This document shows positions 1 through 8,749 of a stretch of DNA of 64,000 nt, piece after piece. The notes beneath the pieces were generated by a model, which made no database searches, was not told the DNA's origin, and worked only from the letters and a program-made list of their open reading frames with translations. The position numbers and the translations under genes were made by a program. The DNA lies in the NCBI RefSeq assembly GCF_021568315.1, contig NZ_JAKGSI010000005.1, forward strand, positions 1-64,000, in the 5' to 3' direction. Origin of the DNA: Corynebacterium uropygiale. GTDB taxonomy: Bacteria > Actinomycetota > Actinomycetes > Mycobacteriales > Mycobacteriaceae. Numbering within the stretch: the stretch's first letter is position 1; each line of letters opens with the position of its first letter.

Positions 1-54
1 TCACGCTGATGGTACTGCACTCGTGAGGGTGTGGGAGAGTAGGTTGCTGCCAAC
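1..54 (+). rRNA. 5S ribosomal RNA, 3' end only
   Basis: The first bases carry the conserved 3' half of bacterial 5S rRNA: a GATGGTACTGC block, then GTGGGAGAGTAGG near 31-43. The 5' part lies outside the window. The exact 3' end is uncertain by a few bases. A strong terminator follows, so this is the last gene of an rRNA operon. Confidence 0.85.
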
Positions 55-72
55 ACTTTATAATTTGATGAT

Positions 73-123
73 GGTGGTGGTGGGTTGATCCTGGTTGGGT
101 TGACCCACCACCACCCCTTTTTT
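73..123 (+). terminator. rRNA operon terminator
   Basis: A perfect 13-bp stem (73-85 with 103-115, GGTGGTGGTGGGT against its complement) is followed by CC and a run of T residues (118-123). It is a classic intrinsic terminator placed directly after the 5S rRNA end. Confidence 0.9.
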
Positions 124-277
124 ATGCGTACATAATCATGTGTGCCCTCTTCTACGCATTCTGATGGACAGATAAAAATCCGGTGACAATCTCGCCCTTT
201 CCTTCGCGTGGTCCCCGGTGAGGCGGTAGCCTCATAAGGGTTAGAAGGACGATCTCACTGACGAAGGACAAACGAAC

Positions 278-1036
278 ATGCCCGAATCTCGAGCCCGCGC
301 ACAGCACGCCACCGCCGCACAAGCGCGGAACTTAAGAAAAGAATACGGCTCGGGAGAAACAGCCGTGACCGCCCTGAAGGACGTCACCATTACCTTCAAA
401 GAAGGCGAATTTACCGCCATTATGGGTCCCTCCGGGTCTGGGAAGTCCACCCTCATGCACTGCATGGCTGGGCTGGATTCCGTCACCTCCGGTCACGCCT
501 TTATCGGGGACACTGACCTTTCGACCCTCGGAGACAAAGAACTCACCGAGCTGCGTCGGGACCGCCTCGGCTTTATTTTCCAATCCTTTAACCTCGTTCC
601 CACCCTCACGGCGGCGGAAAATATTACCCTCCCCGCCGATATCGCCGGTCGCGAGGTCGCCCTCGATTGGTACCAAGAAATCACCTCCCGCCTGGGCCTA
701 ACAGAACGCCTGACACACCGCCCCTCCGAGCTCTCCGGCGGCCAGCAGCAACGCGTCGCGTGCGCGCGGGCACTGGTCTCTAAACCCGAAATCATTTTCG
801 GCGACGAGCCCACCGGCAACCTCGACTCCAACAGCTCCCGCGAAGTGCTCAACATCCTGCGCACATCCGTCGACACCGACGGCCAGACCGTCGTCATCGT
901 GACCCATGATCCCTCGGCCGCCTCCTTCGCCGACCGCGTCGTGTTTCTCGCTGACGGCGAGATCGTCGATGACCTTCGTGACGGGAGCATGGAAGACATC
1001 CTCGCCACCATGACGGGCCTCGAGGAGGAGAAGTAA
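278..1036 (+). CDS. ABC transporter ATP-binding protein, MacB/LolD type
   Basis: This 252-residue ATPase powers the FtsX-like permease encoded next to it. Walker A is GPSGSGKST (about 50-58), the ABC signature is LSGGQQQR (152-159) and Walker B with the catalytic Glu is IIFGDEP (172-178), followed by the TGNLDS stretch typical of the MacB/LolD/FtsE branch. The start ATG has GAAGGA about 9 bases upstream. Its stop overlaps the permease start by one base (TAATG), so the two are translationally coupled. Members of this family export peptides, lipoproteins or antibiotics, or act mechanically on the envelope. The substrate here cannot be read from the sequence. Confidence 0.93.
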   Translation: MPESRARAQHATAAQARNLRKEYGSGETAVTALKDVTITFKEGEFTAIMGPSGSGKSTLMHCMAGLDSVTSGHAFIGDTDLSTLGDKELTELRRDRLGFIFQSFNLVPTLTAAENITLPADIAGREVALDWYQEITSRLGLTERLTHRPSELSGGQQQRVACARALVSKPEIIFGDEPTGNLDSNSSREVLNILRTSVDTDGQTVVIVTHDPSAASFADRVVFLADGEIVDDLRDGSMEDILATMTGLEEEK

Positions 1037-3621
1037 TGGCCTCAGCACTGCGCCGAATCAGCGTGCGCAACATTCGCGCGCACAAGCTTCGCCTGGTGCT
1101 CACGCTCCTCGCTGTCGTGCTGGGCACCGCCTTCATCGCCGGCGCGATGATGTTCACCCGCTCCCTCGAGGATGCCTTCGACTCCGCCGTCTCCTCCCAA
1201 TTCGACGGTGTCGACGCCGTCGTATCCGGGGACGCCGGAGTGCCGCTCGATGTCCGTGAAGACATCGCGAAAGACCCGAAGGTGGGCGGCGTCTCGCTGG
1301 AGGCATCGACGACGGTGGTCCTCGCGAACCAAGATCACAAGGCCATCCAGACTGGTGGTCAGACGGCCAGTCTGCGTCCCTACGACGATTCCCCGCACAC
1401 GGTGGGGGAGGGCGCAACGATCAGCGAGGGCCGTGCGCCCTCGGGACCGGAGGAAGTGGCCATCAACAGCAGCGCGGCAGAGAAATACCATCTGTCCGTT
1501 GGCGATCGGCTCTTCATCGTGGATCCACACGATCGCTATGACGTGACGATTAGCGGCCTGACGTCGTCGGAAGTGGAAGACAGCGGGGCGGGAACCCTCA
1601 GCCTGCGCATGGCGGAGCAGGATTACCTTGCGCGCTACGCGCCCGATCGGACCGTCTCACAGCTGAAGGTGGCGGCGGCCGAGGGGACCAGCGCGGATGA
1701 CCTCGTCTCGCATCTGGAGGCCACGCACCCCGAGCTCACCGTGAAGAAGGGTAGCGCCCTCGCCGAGCAGGCCAGCAAAGCCATGAGCGATGCCCTGCAG
1801 TTCGTCAACTACTTCCTCGCGTCCTTCGGCCTGGTGGCGCTTTTGGTCGGATCCTTCCTCATTGCGAATACCTTCTCCATGATTGTCGCGCAGCGCACCA
1901 AGGAGTTCGCGCTTCTGCGCGCGCTGGGCGCCTCGCGCCGGCAGGTGGTGCGATCGGTGATTCATGAGGCGATCATCGTGGGCCTCATCGGTTCGGCGCT
2001 GGGCATCCTCGGCGGTATCGGGCTGGTGGCGCTTATTCGCGCGATCCTGAGCGCTTTCGACATGGCCCTCCCCGGTCATAGCCTGGGTATTAATCCGACG
2101 GCCATCATCGCGCCCCTTGTCATCGGCCTCGTCATCACGCTGGCCTCCGCGTGGGTGCCGGCGCGCCGCGCGGGACGCGTCGAGCCCGTGGAAGCCATGC
2201 GCGAGGCCGAACAGGACACCCGCTCGTCCATCCTCGTACGCAGTATTGTGGGCGGCATCCTCGTCATCATTGGCATCGTCGCCGCGCTCGTCCCCATCTG
2301 GATGGAAGGCTCCGAGACCCGCACGCGCGCCATCCTCGTCGGGGTCGGCGCGGTGGCGCTCACCATTGGGTTCTCCCTGTGCTCACCGGCGCTGTCTCAG
2401 CTGGTGGTGCCGGGGATCGGCAAGGTCGTGGGGCTGCCCTTCCGCGCGGTGGGATCGCTAGCCGCCACAAATTCTCGACGCCACCCCAAGCGCACCGCCA
2501 CCACCGCCTTCGCCCTCACCCTGGGCGTGGCTCTGGTCACCGCCATCGGGGCTTTCGGTGACACCATGAAGACCGCCGTTGCCGACATGACGGAAACCTC
2601 CATCAGCGCTGACTTCCTTCTCTCCGGCCCGCGGAGCGGCAACTTCCCCATCCCCGATGGGGCCATCGACGCGGTTCGCGATACCGACGGCGTCGAGAAC
2701 GTCACGACCGGCGCCGCCGTGCCTATCAGCGTGGGTGGCATCACAAGCCCCTATGGGCAGACCTATTCCTTCGACGGCGACCCGGCCCACATCTTTGAGC
2801 TCACCATCCTCGATGGGGAGAGCGACCTCTCGAACCGCGATGGGGTGCTCCTCGACAAGGACACAGCGGACGCGAACAACTGGCATGTGGGTGACTCGGT
2901 GCCGCTGGCGCTGGCGAGTATCGCGATGCCTGGTGTGAATCCCATGGCGGGTGGGGAGCAGGAGCCGCCGTCGTTCGGGGAGGTGCCGGTGCTCGGCATC
3001 TATGAGGGCACGACCATGCTCAACGGGCCGGTGATTAGCCGCCACACCATCGACGAGCGCATGCCCGGCGGCGCCGTGCAGACGATCTCCATGGGCGTGC
3101 AAGGGAAGCCTGGCGTGGACCATGATGAGCTGCGCGGGCGGATCGAGAAGGCGGTGGAGGACTTCATCGTCGTCCAGGTGCAGGATCAGGATGATCTGGC
3201 GGATCAGGGGGCGAAGGCCGTCGATAGCATGCTGAACATCCTCTATGGGCTGCTCGCGCTGGCGGTGGTCATTGCGATTCTGGGCATCGTCAACACGCTG
3301 ACGCTCAACATCATTGAGCGGCGGCGGGAGATCGGCATGCTGCGCGCCGTGGGAATGAAGCGCTTCCAGGTGCGGCAGATGATCACGCTGGAGGCCGTGC
3401 AGATCGCGGTGTATGGCGCGGTGGCGGGCATCGTCATTGGTGCTTTCCTGGCGTGGGCCTTCCTGCGCGTGCTGTCCGGCACGGGGCTGGATACGGTGTC
3501 CTTCCCCGTCCTCCAGATCATCGCGATGCTCGTGGGATCGGCGGTGGTGGGCGTGATCGCCGCGATCTGGCCCGCCCGCCGTGCTGCGGCGACCCCGCCG
3601 CTCGACGCTGTCGCCGATTAG
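1036..3621 (+). CDS. FtsX-like ABC transporter permease, duplicated core
   Basis: The 861-residue membrane protein has the actinobacterial ten-helix MacB-like layout. There is an N-terminal helix (about 15-40), a large outside domain, and a first FtsX core of three helices (about 255-375) with the RTKEFALLRALGAS motif. After a linker helix pair, a second outside domain leads to a second FtsX core near the C-terminus with RRREIGMLRAVGMK. It pairs with the ATPase upstream. It overlaps the convergent crcB gene by four bases. The export substrate is unknown; envelope peptide or lipid export is a family-level guess. Confidence 0.9.
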   Translation: MASALRRISVRNIRAHKLRLVLTLLAVVLGTAFIAGAMMFTRSLEDAFDSAVSSQFDGVDAVVSGDAGVPLDVREDIAKDPKVGGVSLEASTTVVLANQDHKAIQTGGQTASLRPYDDSPHTVGEGATISEGRAPSGPEEVAINSSAAEKYHLSVGDRLFIVDPHDRYDVTISGLTSSEVEDSGAGTLSLRMAEQDYLARYAPDRTVSQLKVAAAEGTSADDLVSHLEATHPELTVKKGSALAEQASKAMSDALQFVNYFLASFGLVALLVGSFLIANTFSMIVAQRTKEFALLRALGASRRQVVRSVIHEAIIVGLIGSALGILGGIGLVALIRAILSAFDMALPGHSLGINPTAIIAPLVIGLVITLASAWVPARRAGRVEPVEAMREAEQDTRSSILVRSIVGGILVIIGIVAALVPIWMEGSETRTRAILVGVGAVALTIGFSLCSPALSQLVVPGIGKVVGLPFRAVGSLAATNSRRHPKRTATTAFALTLGVALVTAIGAFGDTMKTAVADMTETSISADFLLSGPRSGNFPIPDGAIDAVRDTDGVENVTTGAAVPISVGGITSPYGQTYSFDGDPAHIFELTILDGESDLSNRDGVLLDKDTADANNWHVGDSVPLALASIAMPGVNPMAGGEQEPPSFGEVPVLGIYEGTTMLNGPVISRHTIDERMPGGAVQTISMGVQGKPGVDHDELRGRIEKAVEDFIVVQVQDQDDLADQGAKAVDSMLNILYGLLALAVVIAILGIVNTLTLNIIERRREIGMLRAVGMKRFQVRQMITLEAVQIAVYGAVAGIVIGAFLAWAFLRVLSGTGLDTVSFPVLQIIAMLVGSAVVGVIAAIWPARRAAATPPLDAVAD

Positions 3622-3986
3622 AGCGCTGGGAGGAGAGCACCCGCTGCCCATCCACCTAGCGCCGCGGCCGCGATGCCCCCGGCGAGGCTCGCGATCACCT
3701 CTGCGCCAAGGCGCCGGTAGTGGCGCCCGGTGAGGAGGGCACCCCATTCTGCGGCGAGCGTCGACCACGTGGAGAGCGCGCCCGCCCCTCCCGTGCCTGC
3801 GAGGAGGAAGAGCAGCGAGGAGGAGGAGGGCGTCGCGGCGCTCAGCGCCCCGAGGAGCGCGCAGGCCAGCATGTTGGCCACCCAGGTTCCGAGGTGCCCG
3901 CCCGGCCACTGCTTGAGCCCCCACCGGCCAAGGCCTCCGGCCGCCCCGCCGATCGCCACGCACGCGAGGGATCCTAGGCTGAGCAT
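3618..3986 (-). CDS. crcB: Fluoride channel subunit CrcB/FluC (first of a pair)
   Basis: A 122-residue protein with four hydrophobic segments. It matches the Fluc/CrcB family, which exports fluoride as dimers with antiparallel subunits. Family marks are a GGAAGGLGRW N-terminal stretch, the WVANMLAC region in helix 2 and GTGGAGALSTWSTL in helix 3, matching the family's G-F-x-T-S-F-S-T-F break. The ATG at 3986 is chosen because AGGAGA lies six bases upstream; an in-frame ATG at 4019 has no such site. It overlaps the end of the second crcB gene by 13 bases. The helix 3 motif diverges (ALSTWST), so the two genes are probably specialised partners of a heterodimer. Confidence 0.85.
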   Translation of the reverse strand: MLSLGSLACVAIGGAAGGLGRWGLKQWPGGHLGTWVANMLACALLGALSAATPSSSSLLFLLAGTGGAGALSTWSTLAAEWGALLTGRHYRRLGAEVIASLAGGIAAAALGGWAAGALLPAL

Positions 3987-4279
3987 CGGCGGTCTCCTAG
4001 CACCCATGCCCCGACGCACCCCGCTACCATCACGAGGGCCCAGGCCAGGCTCGCCGGCGAGGGCTCGATGAGCAGGATGAACGTCGAGAAACTCGTGAAT
4101 CCCCCGAGGACCCCCGTCCCCCAGAAGGGCCCCGGCTTCGCGTAGCCCATGAGGCCGCAGCCGAGCCAGTTGATGAGAAGAAGGATGATCGATGGCGCGG
4201 GGAGGAGCGCGCTCAGGAGCGCCCGGAGGAGGGCTCCCAGCGCCGCCCCCGCCGCGACGTGCATACCTTCAGAGAGCAT
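3974..4279 (-). CDS. crcB: Fluoride channel subunit CrcB/FluC (second of a pair)
   Basis: A short 101-residue CrcB protein with the canonical GFTSFSTF motif around residue 60, where helix 3 breaks and lines the fluoride pore. It lies upstream of and overlaps the other crcB gene, and ends nine bases after the alanine symporter gene begins its own 3' end, so all three may share a transcript. At 101 residues it is short for the family (usually about 120), mainly because the N-terminus begins close to helix 1. The start is uncertain, because AAGGA abuts the ATG and a second ATG lies five codons in. No fluoride riboswitch fits in the nine-base gap upstream. Confidence 0.83.
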   Translation of the reverse strand: MLSEGMHVAAGAALGALLRALLSALLPAPSIILLLINWLGCGLMGYAKPGPFWGTGVLGGFTSFSTFILLIEPSPASLAWALVMVAGCVGAWVLGDRRCSA

Positions 4280-4288
4280 TCCTTCATG

Positions 4289-5707
4289 CTAGCGCCAGTC
4301 GGTGCCCTGCTTCTCGAGGAATCGCCGGACCTCCTCGGCCGAGGCGGTGAGCTTCGGGTCGAAGGAGAGGTAGGCCTTCGTCTCGCGGGCGATGAGCCCG
4401 GAGAGGATGAGGATACCGATGAGGTTCGGCAGCGCCATGAGGCCGTTCGCGAGGTCCGCGAAGGTCCAGGCGACCTCCAGCTCCGTCGTCGCACCGACGA
4501 ACACCATGATGGTGAAAATCATGCGGTAGGGGAGGGAGCCGCGGCGGCCGAAGAGGGACTCGACGCAACGCTCGCCGTAGTAGGACCACGCGAGGATGGT
4601 GGAGAAGGCGAAGAACACGATGGAGATGGAGACGATCGTGCCGCCGTACTGGCCAGGAAGCACCGTGGAGAAGGCGGCGGCGGTCATCGTGCCGGCCGTG
4701 TCCGAGCCCGCGTCCCACACGCCCGAGGTCACGATGACCAGGCCCGTGATGGTGACGACGATGATCGTGTCGATGAACGTCTGGGTCATGGAGACAAGCC
4801 CCTGGCGCACAGGGTGGGAGGTCTTCGCCGCGGCGGCGGCGATCGCAGCGGAGCCCATGCCGGACTCGTTGGAGAAGATGCCGCGCGCGACACCGTACTG
4901 CACAGCGAGCATGAGGGTGGAGCCGGCGAAGCCGCCGGTCGCCGCCGTCCCGGTGAAGGCGTCGGTGAAGATGAGCTGGAAGGCGGCGGGGATCTGGTCC
5001 ACCATGAGGCCCAGGACGATGAGCCCGCCCACGACGTAGATGATGATCATCATGGGGACGAAGGCCGCCGTGATCCGGCCGATCGACTGGATGCCGCCGA
5101 GCAGCACGGCACCCACCGCGATGAACATGACGACGCCCGAGACCCACGGGTCCACGCCGAAGGTGTCGTGCATGCCGGCGGAGACCGCATTGGCCTGCGT
5201 GAGGTTGCCGATGCCGAAGGACGCAATGATCGCGAAGAGCGCGAAGAGGAAAGCCAGCACCTTGCCGACCGGCCCCTTGATGCCCCGCTGCAGGTAATAC
5301 TGGGGGCCGCCGGATTGCTCCCCGGCGGAGTCCGTCGTGCGGAAACGAACGCCCAGGAAGGCCTCGGAGTACTTCGACACCATGCCGATGACGCCCGTCA
5401 CCCACACCCAGAAGAGCGCGCCCGGGCCGCCGAGGGAAATCGCGGTGGCCACGCCGACGATGTTGCCGACGCCGACCGTCGCGGCAAGCGCCGTGGTGAG
5501 GGCCTGGTAGTTGGAGATATCGCCTTCGCCGCCGTCGTCATCGCGGTCGAGGAGGCCGTGTCTCAGGCCCCGGCCGAGCATGCGCACCTGGAGTCCGCTG
5601 AGGCGGATGGTCATGTACAGGCCGGTACCTAAAAGCAGGGGGATAAGGAGGAAGGGTCCCCACACGAATCCGCTGATCGTGGATAAGAAGTCATTGAGAG
5701 CTTGCAT
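4289..5707 (-). CDS. Alanine/glycine:cation symporter, AGCS family (AlsT type)
   Basis: A 472-residue, roughly eleven-helix sodium-coupled amino-acid importer. The conserved ALAATVGVGNIVGVATA segment (about 70-86) carries the family's GNI substrate/Na+ motif, followed by GGPGALFWVW. The usual AGCS length is 450-490. No Shine-Dalgarno is visible. A TAGTTT -10 box ends six bases before the ATG on the minus strand, which suggests a leaderless mRNA. A second AGCS gene in the window (57509-59053) is tied to a catabolic cluster; this copy is not. Alanine, glycine or glutamine are the likely substrates by family. Confidence 0.9.
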   Translation of the reverse strand: MQALNDFLSTISGFVWGPFLLIPLLLGTGLYMTIRLSGLQVRMLGRGLRHGLLDRDDDGGEGDISNYQALTTALAATVGVGNIVGVATAISLGGPGALFWVWVTGVIGMVSKYSEAFLGVRFRTTDSAGEQSGGPQYYLQRGIKGPVGKVLAFLFALFAIIASFGIGNLTQANAVSAGMHDTFGVDPWVSGVVMFIAVGAVLLGGIQSIGRITAAFVPMMIIIYVVGGLIVLGLMVDQIPAAFQLIFTDAFTGTAATGGFAGSTLMLAVQYGVARGIFSNESGMGSAAIAAAAAKTSHPVRQGLVSMTQTFIDTIIVVTITGLVIVTSGVWDAGSDTAGTMTAAAFSTVLPGQYGGTIVSISIVFFAFSTILAWSYYGERCVESLFGRRGSLPYRMIFTIMVFVGATTELEVAWTFADLANGLMALPNLIGILILSGLIARETKAYLSFDPKLTASAEEVRRFLEKQGTDWR

Positions 5708-5779
5708 GGCCCAAAACTACTAGCTGATAGAAAAACCTCAAAGTGAGCTGAGAAACACACAGAAAAAGGCGTGACGGAG

Positions 5780-5797
5780 CACCCCCGCGCGGGGGTG
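5780..5797. repeat. 18-bp perfect palindrome in a divergent promoter region
   Basis: The sequence CACCCCCGC followed immediately by its complement GCGGGGGTG lies between the divergent AGCS symporter (start 5707) and pgm (start 5888). It is followed by TTT. No gene on either strand needs a terminator here, so an operator or a hairpin in the pgm leader is more likely. Confidence 0.5.
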
Positions 5798-5887
5798 TTT
5801 GGGGCCGCGGGCGGCGTCGGTGCGGGGGACAATAGAGAAGGGAATGACCCCATCGTGGACTCAACATTCGGAAGGAGCCACCCACTC

Positions 5888-7546
5888 ATGGCACACGAAC
5901 GCGCTGGCCAGATTGCCCGTCCCGAGGATCTCATCGACATTGCGGAAGTGGTGACCGCCTACTTCACCCGCACGCCTGACCCCGAGAACCCCGATCAGCA
6001 GGTGAGCTTTGGGACCTCCGGGCACCGCGGATCCTCGCTGGATACCGCCTTCAATGAGGCCCACATCCTCGCGACGACGCAGGCCATCGTGGAGCTCCGT
6101 CGAGAGCGCGGAATCGAAGGGCCGCTCTACATCGGCCGCGATACCCACGCGCTGAGCGAGCCGGCGATGATCTCCGCACTGGAAGTGCTCCTGGCCAACG
6201 ACGTCGAAGTCATGGTGGACGCCGCCGGCCGGTACACCCCGACTCCCGCGGTCTCCCACGCGATCCTTCGCCACAATGCCCAGCTAGAGGGCGGCGTCAC
6301 GGGGACGGATCCGCGGCGCGCCGATGGCATCGTCATCACCCCATCCCACAACCCGCCCCGGGACGGCGGCTTCAAGTACAACCCCCCGAGCGGCGGCCCC
6401 GCCGGCACGGAGGACACCGACCGCATCGCCGCCCGGGCCAACGAGCTGCTCCGCGAGGAGCTGCGCGGAGTCCGGCGCGTCGCGGTGAGCGGCGTCCTCG
6501 ACGAGCGCGCCCACCGCTTCGACTACCTCCGCAACTACGTCGACGACCTCCCCTCGGTCATTGACCTCGAGGCCATCAAGGGCTCGGGCATCCACATCGG
6601 GGTGGACCCGATGGGCGGGGCCTCCGTCGACTACTGGGGAGCCATCGCGGACACGCATGGCCTGCACCTCGACGTCGTCAATCCGCACGTCGACGCCACC
6701 TGGCGCTTTATGACCCTCGACTCCGACGGCGCAATCCGGATGGACTGCTCCTCCCCGCATTCGATGGCCTCGCTCGTCGGCAACCGGGAGCGCTTCGACA
6801 TCGCGACCGGCAATGATGCCGACGCCGACCGGCACGGCATCGTCACCCCGGACGCGGGCCTCATGAACCCGAACCACTACCTGGCGGTGGCCATCGACTA
6901 CCTCTTCAGCCACCGCCCGGGCTGGCCGGAGAGTACGGCCGTCGGCAAGACCCTCGTCTCCTCCTCCATGATCGATCGCGTGGTGGCGGACCTGGGGCGC
7001 ACCCTCGTGGAGGTGCCGGTGGGATTCAAGTGGTTTGTCCCCGGCCTCATCGATGGGGGGATCGGCTTCGGCGGCGAGGAGTCCGCGGGCGCGAGCTTCC
7101 TGCGCAAGGACGGCACGGTGTGGTCTACCGATAAGGATGGCCTCATCCTCGACCTGCTTGCCGCGGAAATCACGGCCGTGACCGGCGCGACCCCCTCCGA
7201 GCGCTACGCCACCCTGGCGGAGAAGTTCGGCGCGCCGGCCTATGCCCGCACCGACGCCCCGGCGAACCGCGAGCAGAAGGCCATCCTCAAGGCCCTCAGC
7301 CCGGAGCAGGTGAGCGCCGACACCCTGGCCGGCGAAGCCATTACCGATCGCCTCACCACCGCACCGGGCAATGGTGCTCCGATTGGTGGCCTCAAGGTCT
7401 GCACGGAGAATGCGTGGTTCGCGGCGCGGCCCTCCGGCACGGAGGATAAGTACAAGATCTACGCCGAGTCCTTCCGCGGGGAGGAGCACCTCGCACAGGT
7501 GCAGGCGGAGGCCCAGGAGATCGTCTCGGCGGTCCTCAAGGGCTAG
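5888..7546 (+). CDS. pgm: Phosphoglucomutase, alpha-D-glucose type
   Basis: This enzyme interconverts glucose 1-phosphate and glucose 6-phosphate, linking glycolysis to glycogen, trehalose and cell-wall sugar synthesis. The 552-residue length fits the E. coli Pgm branch (about 546). The phosphoserine loop TPSHNP holds the catalytic Ser near residue 153, the Mg2+ loop is DADADR, the sugar loop is GEESAG and the phosphate-binding loop near the C-terminus is RPSGTED. The ATG at 5888 has GGAAGGAG ten bases upstream; an in-frame GTG at 5771 has no such site and would add residues unlike the family. Confidence 0.96.
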   Translation: MAHERAGQIARPEDLIDIAEVVTAYFTRTPDPENPDQQVSFGTSGHRGSSLDTAFNEAHILATTQAIVELRRERGIEGPLYIGRDTHALSEPAMISALEVLLANDVEVMVDAAGRYTPTPAVSHAILRHNAQLEGGVTGTDPRRADGIVITPSHNPPRDGGFKYNPPSGGPAGTEDTDRIAARANELLREELRGVRRVAVSGVLDERAHRFDYLRNYVDDLPSVIDLEAIKGSGIHIGVDPMGGASVDYWGAIADTHGLHLDVVNPHVDATWRFMTLDSDGAIRMDCSSPHSMASLVGNRERFDIATGNDADADRHGIVTPDAGLMNPNHYLAVAIDYLFSHRPGWPESTAVGKTLVSSSMIDRVVADLGRTLVEVPVGFKWFVPGLIDGGIGFGGEESAGASFLRKDGTVWSTDKDGLILDLLAAEITAVTGATPSERYATLAEKFGAPAYARTDAPANREQKAILKALSPEQVSADTLAGEAITDRLTTAPGNGAPIGGLKVCTENAWFAARPSGTEDKYKIYAESFRGEEHLAQVQAEAQEIVSAVLKG

Positions 7547-7555
7547 GTCCAGGCT

Positions 7556-7654
7556 CTCACCCTTGAGGATCTTCTCAGCTTCTCCTGTGGGTCTCTTGTC
7601 GCGCGTGCACTAGAGTCATCTCAGTACACGCTGTCCAAGATCAACAAGGGTGAG
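7556..7654 (+). promoter_or_regulatory. Leader inverted repeat covering a ribosome binding site
   Basis: CTCACCCTTGAGGATC (7556-7571) and GATCAACAAGGGTGAG (7639-7654) are complementary at 14 of 16 positions. The right arm contains the AAGGGTGAG that serves as ribosome binding site for the thioredoxin-fold gene at 7657. Pairing could hide that site. A -10-like TAGAGT lies between the arms, so the left arm may not always be in the transcript. Confidence 0.35.
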
Positions 7655-7656
7655 TA

Positions 7657-8394
7657 ATGAGTAACCGTGTCAAGTCCCCCACCAAGGGGGGCGGCGCCGG
7701 ATTCATCTGGGGAATCCTGGCGATCGTCGTCATCGCTGCGGTCGTGATCGGCTACATCGTGGTGAAGGGCTCGCGCTCCGAGGAGGACCTCGGTATCGAC
7801 CTGCCGGGCAAGGAGCAGGTCTCCTTCTCGATGACGAAGGAAGACAACACGATCGTTCTGCGCTCGGAGGCAGCCACCGACGCAAGCAAGAAGATCGACA
7901 TCTATGAGGACTTCGCCTGCCCGCACTGCGGCGAGCTGGCGAGCGCCTCGGATGATGAGCTGAAGGAGGCGATCGAGTCGGGGAAGGCCGTCGTCACCCT
8001 TCATCCGCTCACCTTCCTCGACCGCGGTGACACCGACGGCCACTCCCACCACGCCCTCGCGGCGGCGTGGGCCGTCGCGGACTCGGGCGATGCATCCCTC
8101 TACTGGACGTATCGCGGCATGCTCATGGAAAACATGAACCGCATCTACAAGCAGTGGGATGACAAGCACTTTGCCCAGGCCGCCAAGCAGATGGGGGCGC
8201 CGGAGGGCATCGTGAAGAAGATCGAGAAGGGCGAGCTCAAGGAGGCCGTGAACCACTTCAGCCAGGACAACGCCGTCAAGCTGGAGAAGGAGACGGGGCA
8301 GCTCACCTCGCCGCGCATCTTCGTCGACGGCAAGGAGTTCGACCTCACGAAGCTGAAGAGCCTCGACGGCTGGCTCGATAAAGCACTCCAATAA
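7657..8394 (+). CDS. Membrane-anchored DsbA-like thiol oxidoreductase
   Basis: A 245-residue protein with one N-terminal membrane helix (about 15-38) and an outside thioredoxin-fold domain with the DsbA-type active site CPHC (residues 88-91) after YEDFAC. A cis-proline loop is likely at the TSPRIFVDG stretch near residue 218. It should introduce disulfides into exported proteins. The VKOR-family protein at 10145-10726, 1.75 kb downstream, is the expected re-oxidation partner. The start ATG follows AAGGGTGAGTA. It resembles the actinobacterial MdbA/DsbA group in layout, though I cannot say which paralog this is. Confidence 0.88.
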   Translation: MSNRVKSPTKGGGAGFIWGILAIVVIAAVVIGYIVVKGSRSEEDLGIDLPGKEQVSFSMTKEDNTIVLRSEAATDASKKIDIYEDFACPHCGELASASDDELKEAIESGKAVVTLHPLTFLDRGDTDGHSHHALAAAWAVADSGDASLYWTYRGMLMENMNRIYKQWDDKHFAQAAKQMGAPEGIVKKIEKGELKEAVNHFSQDNAVKLEKETGQLTSPRIFVDGKEFDLTKLKSLDGWLDKALQ

Positions 8395-8408
8395 CCTGCG
8401 GATTTGTC

Positions 8409-8432
8409 CCCTACACCCCGCGCGGTGTAGGG
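8409..8432. repeat. 9-bp hairpin after the DsbA-like gene
   Basis: CCCTACACC and GGTGTAGGG form a perfect stem with a six-base loop, 15 bases after the stop codon. No T run follows, so it may act as a weak terminator or as a processing signal ahead of the tRNA pair. Confidence 0.45.
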
Positions 8433-8449
8433 TGGCAAAGGTCCACAAC

Positions 8450-8522
8450 GGGGCTATGGCGCAGCTGGTAGCGCACCACACTGGCAGTGTGGGGGTCACG
8501 GGTTCGAATCCCGTTAGCTCCA
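8450..8522 (+). tRNA. tRNA-Ala (GGC), copy 1
   Basis: A 73-base cloverleaf with acceptor GGGGCTA/TAGCTCC, anticodon loop CTGGCAG (anticodon GGC) and T arm GGTTCGAATCC. The G3:U70 wobble pair, the identity element of alanine tRNAs, is present. CCA is not encoded. Confidence 0.96.
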
Positions 8523-8567
8523 CGGAAACCCGCGGAATGCCCGTGGGTCCACATCATAATCATATAC

Positions 8568-8640
8568 GGGGCTATGGCGCAGCTGGTAGCGCACCACACT
8601 GGCAGTGTGGGGGTCACGGGTTCGAATCCCGTTAGCTCCA
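8568..8640 (+). tRNA. tRNA-Ala (GGC), copy 2
   Basis: Identical over all 73 bases to the copy 45 bases upstream, while the spacer is unrelated. The two are probably processed from one transcript that ends at the hairpin following this gene. The identity points to recent tandem duplication or gene conversion. Confidence 0.96.
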
Positions 8641-8647
8641 CAGGTTG

Positions 8648-8679
8648 AACCCCGGCGGCCACGTGGCCACCGGGGTTTC
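8648..8679 (+). terminator. Terminator after the tRNA-Ala pair
   Basis: AACCCCGG-C-GGCCA pairs with TGGCC-A-CCGGGGTT around a central CG, followed by TCT. The stem is long and GC-rich with A/T flanks, so it can work in both directions. Confidence 0.75.
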
Positions 8680-8749
8680 TGCACGGTCGGGGTAGGGCGG
8701 GGGAGTTCTCCCCATCCTCATGTCCGGGGTGCGCACTACACTGCCTCCT

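Noticed and set aside
3974..4288. Fluoride riboswitch before the crcB genes
   Set aside because: Only nine bases separate the crcB gene from the symporter gene upstream, too few for the motif, and no fluoride-riboswitch core is visible.
8450..8640. Repeat-spacer-repeat pattern like a short CRISPR
   Set aside because: The repeats are 73-base tRNA-Ala genes with complete cloverleaf structure; no cas genes are present.
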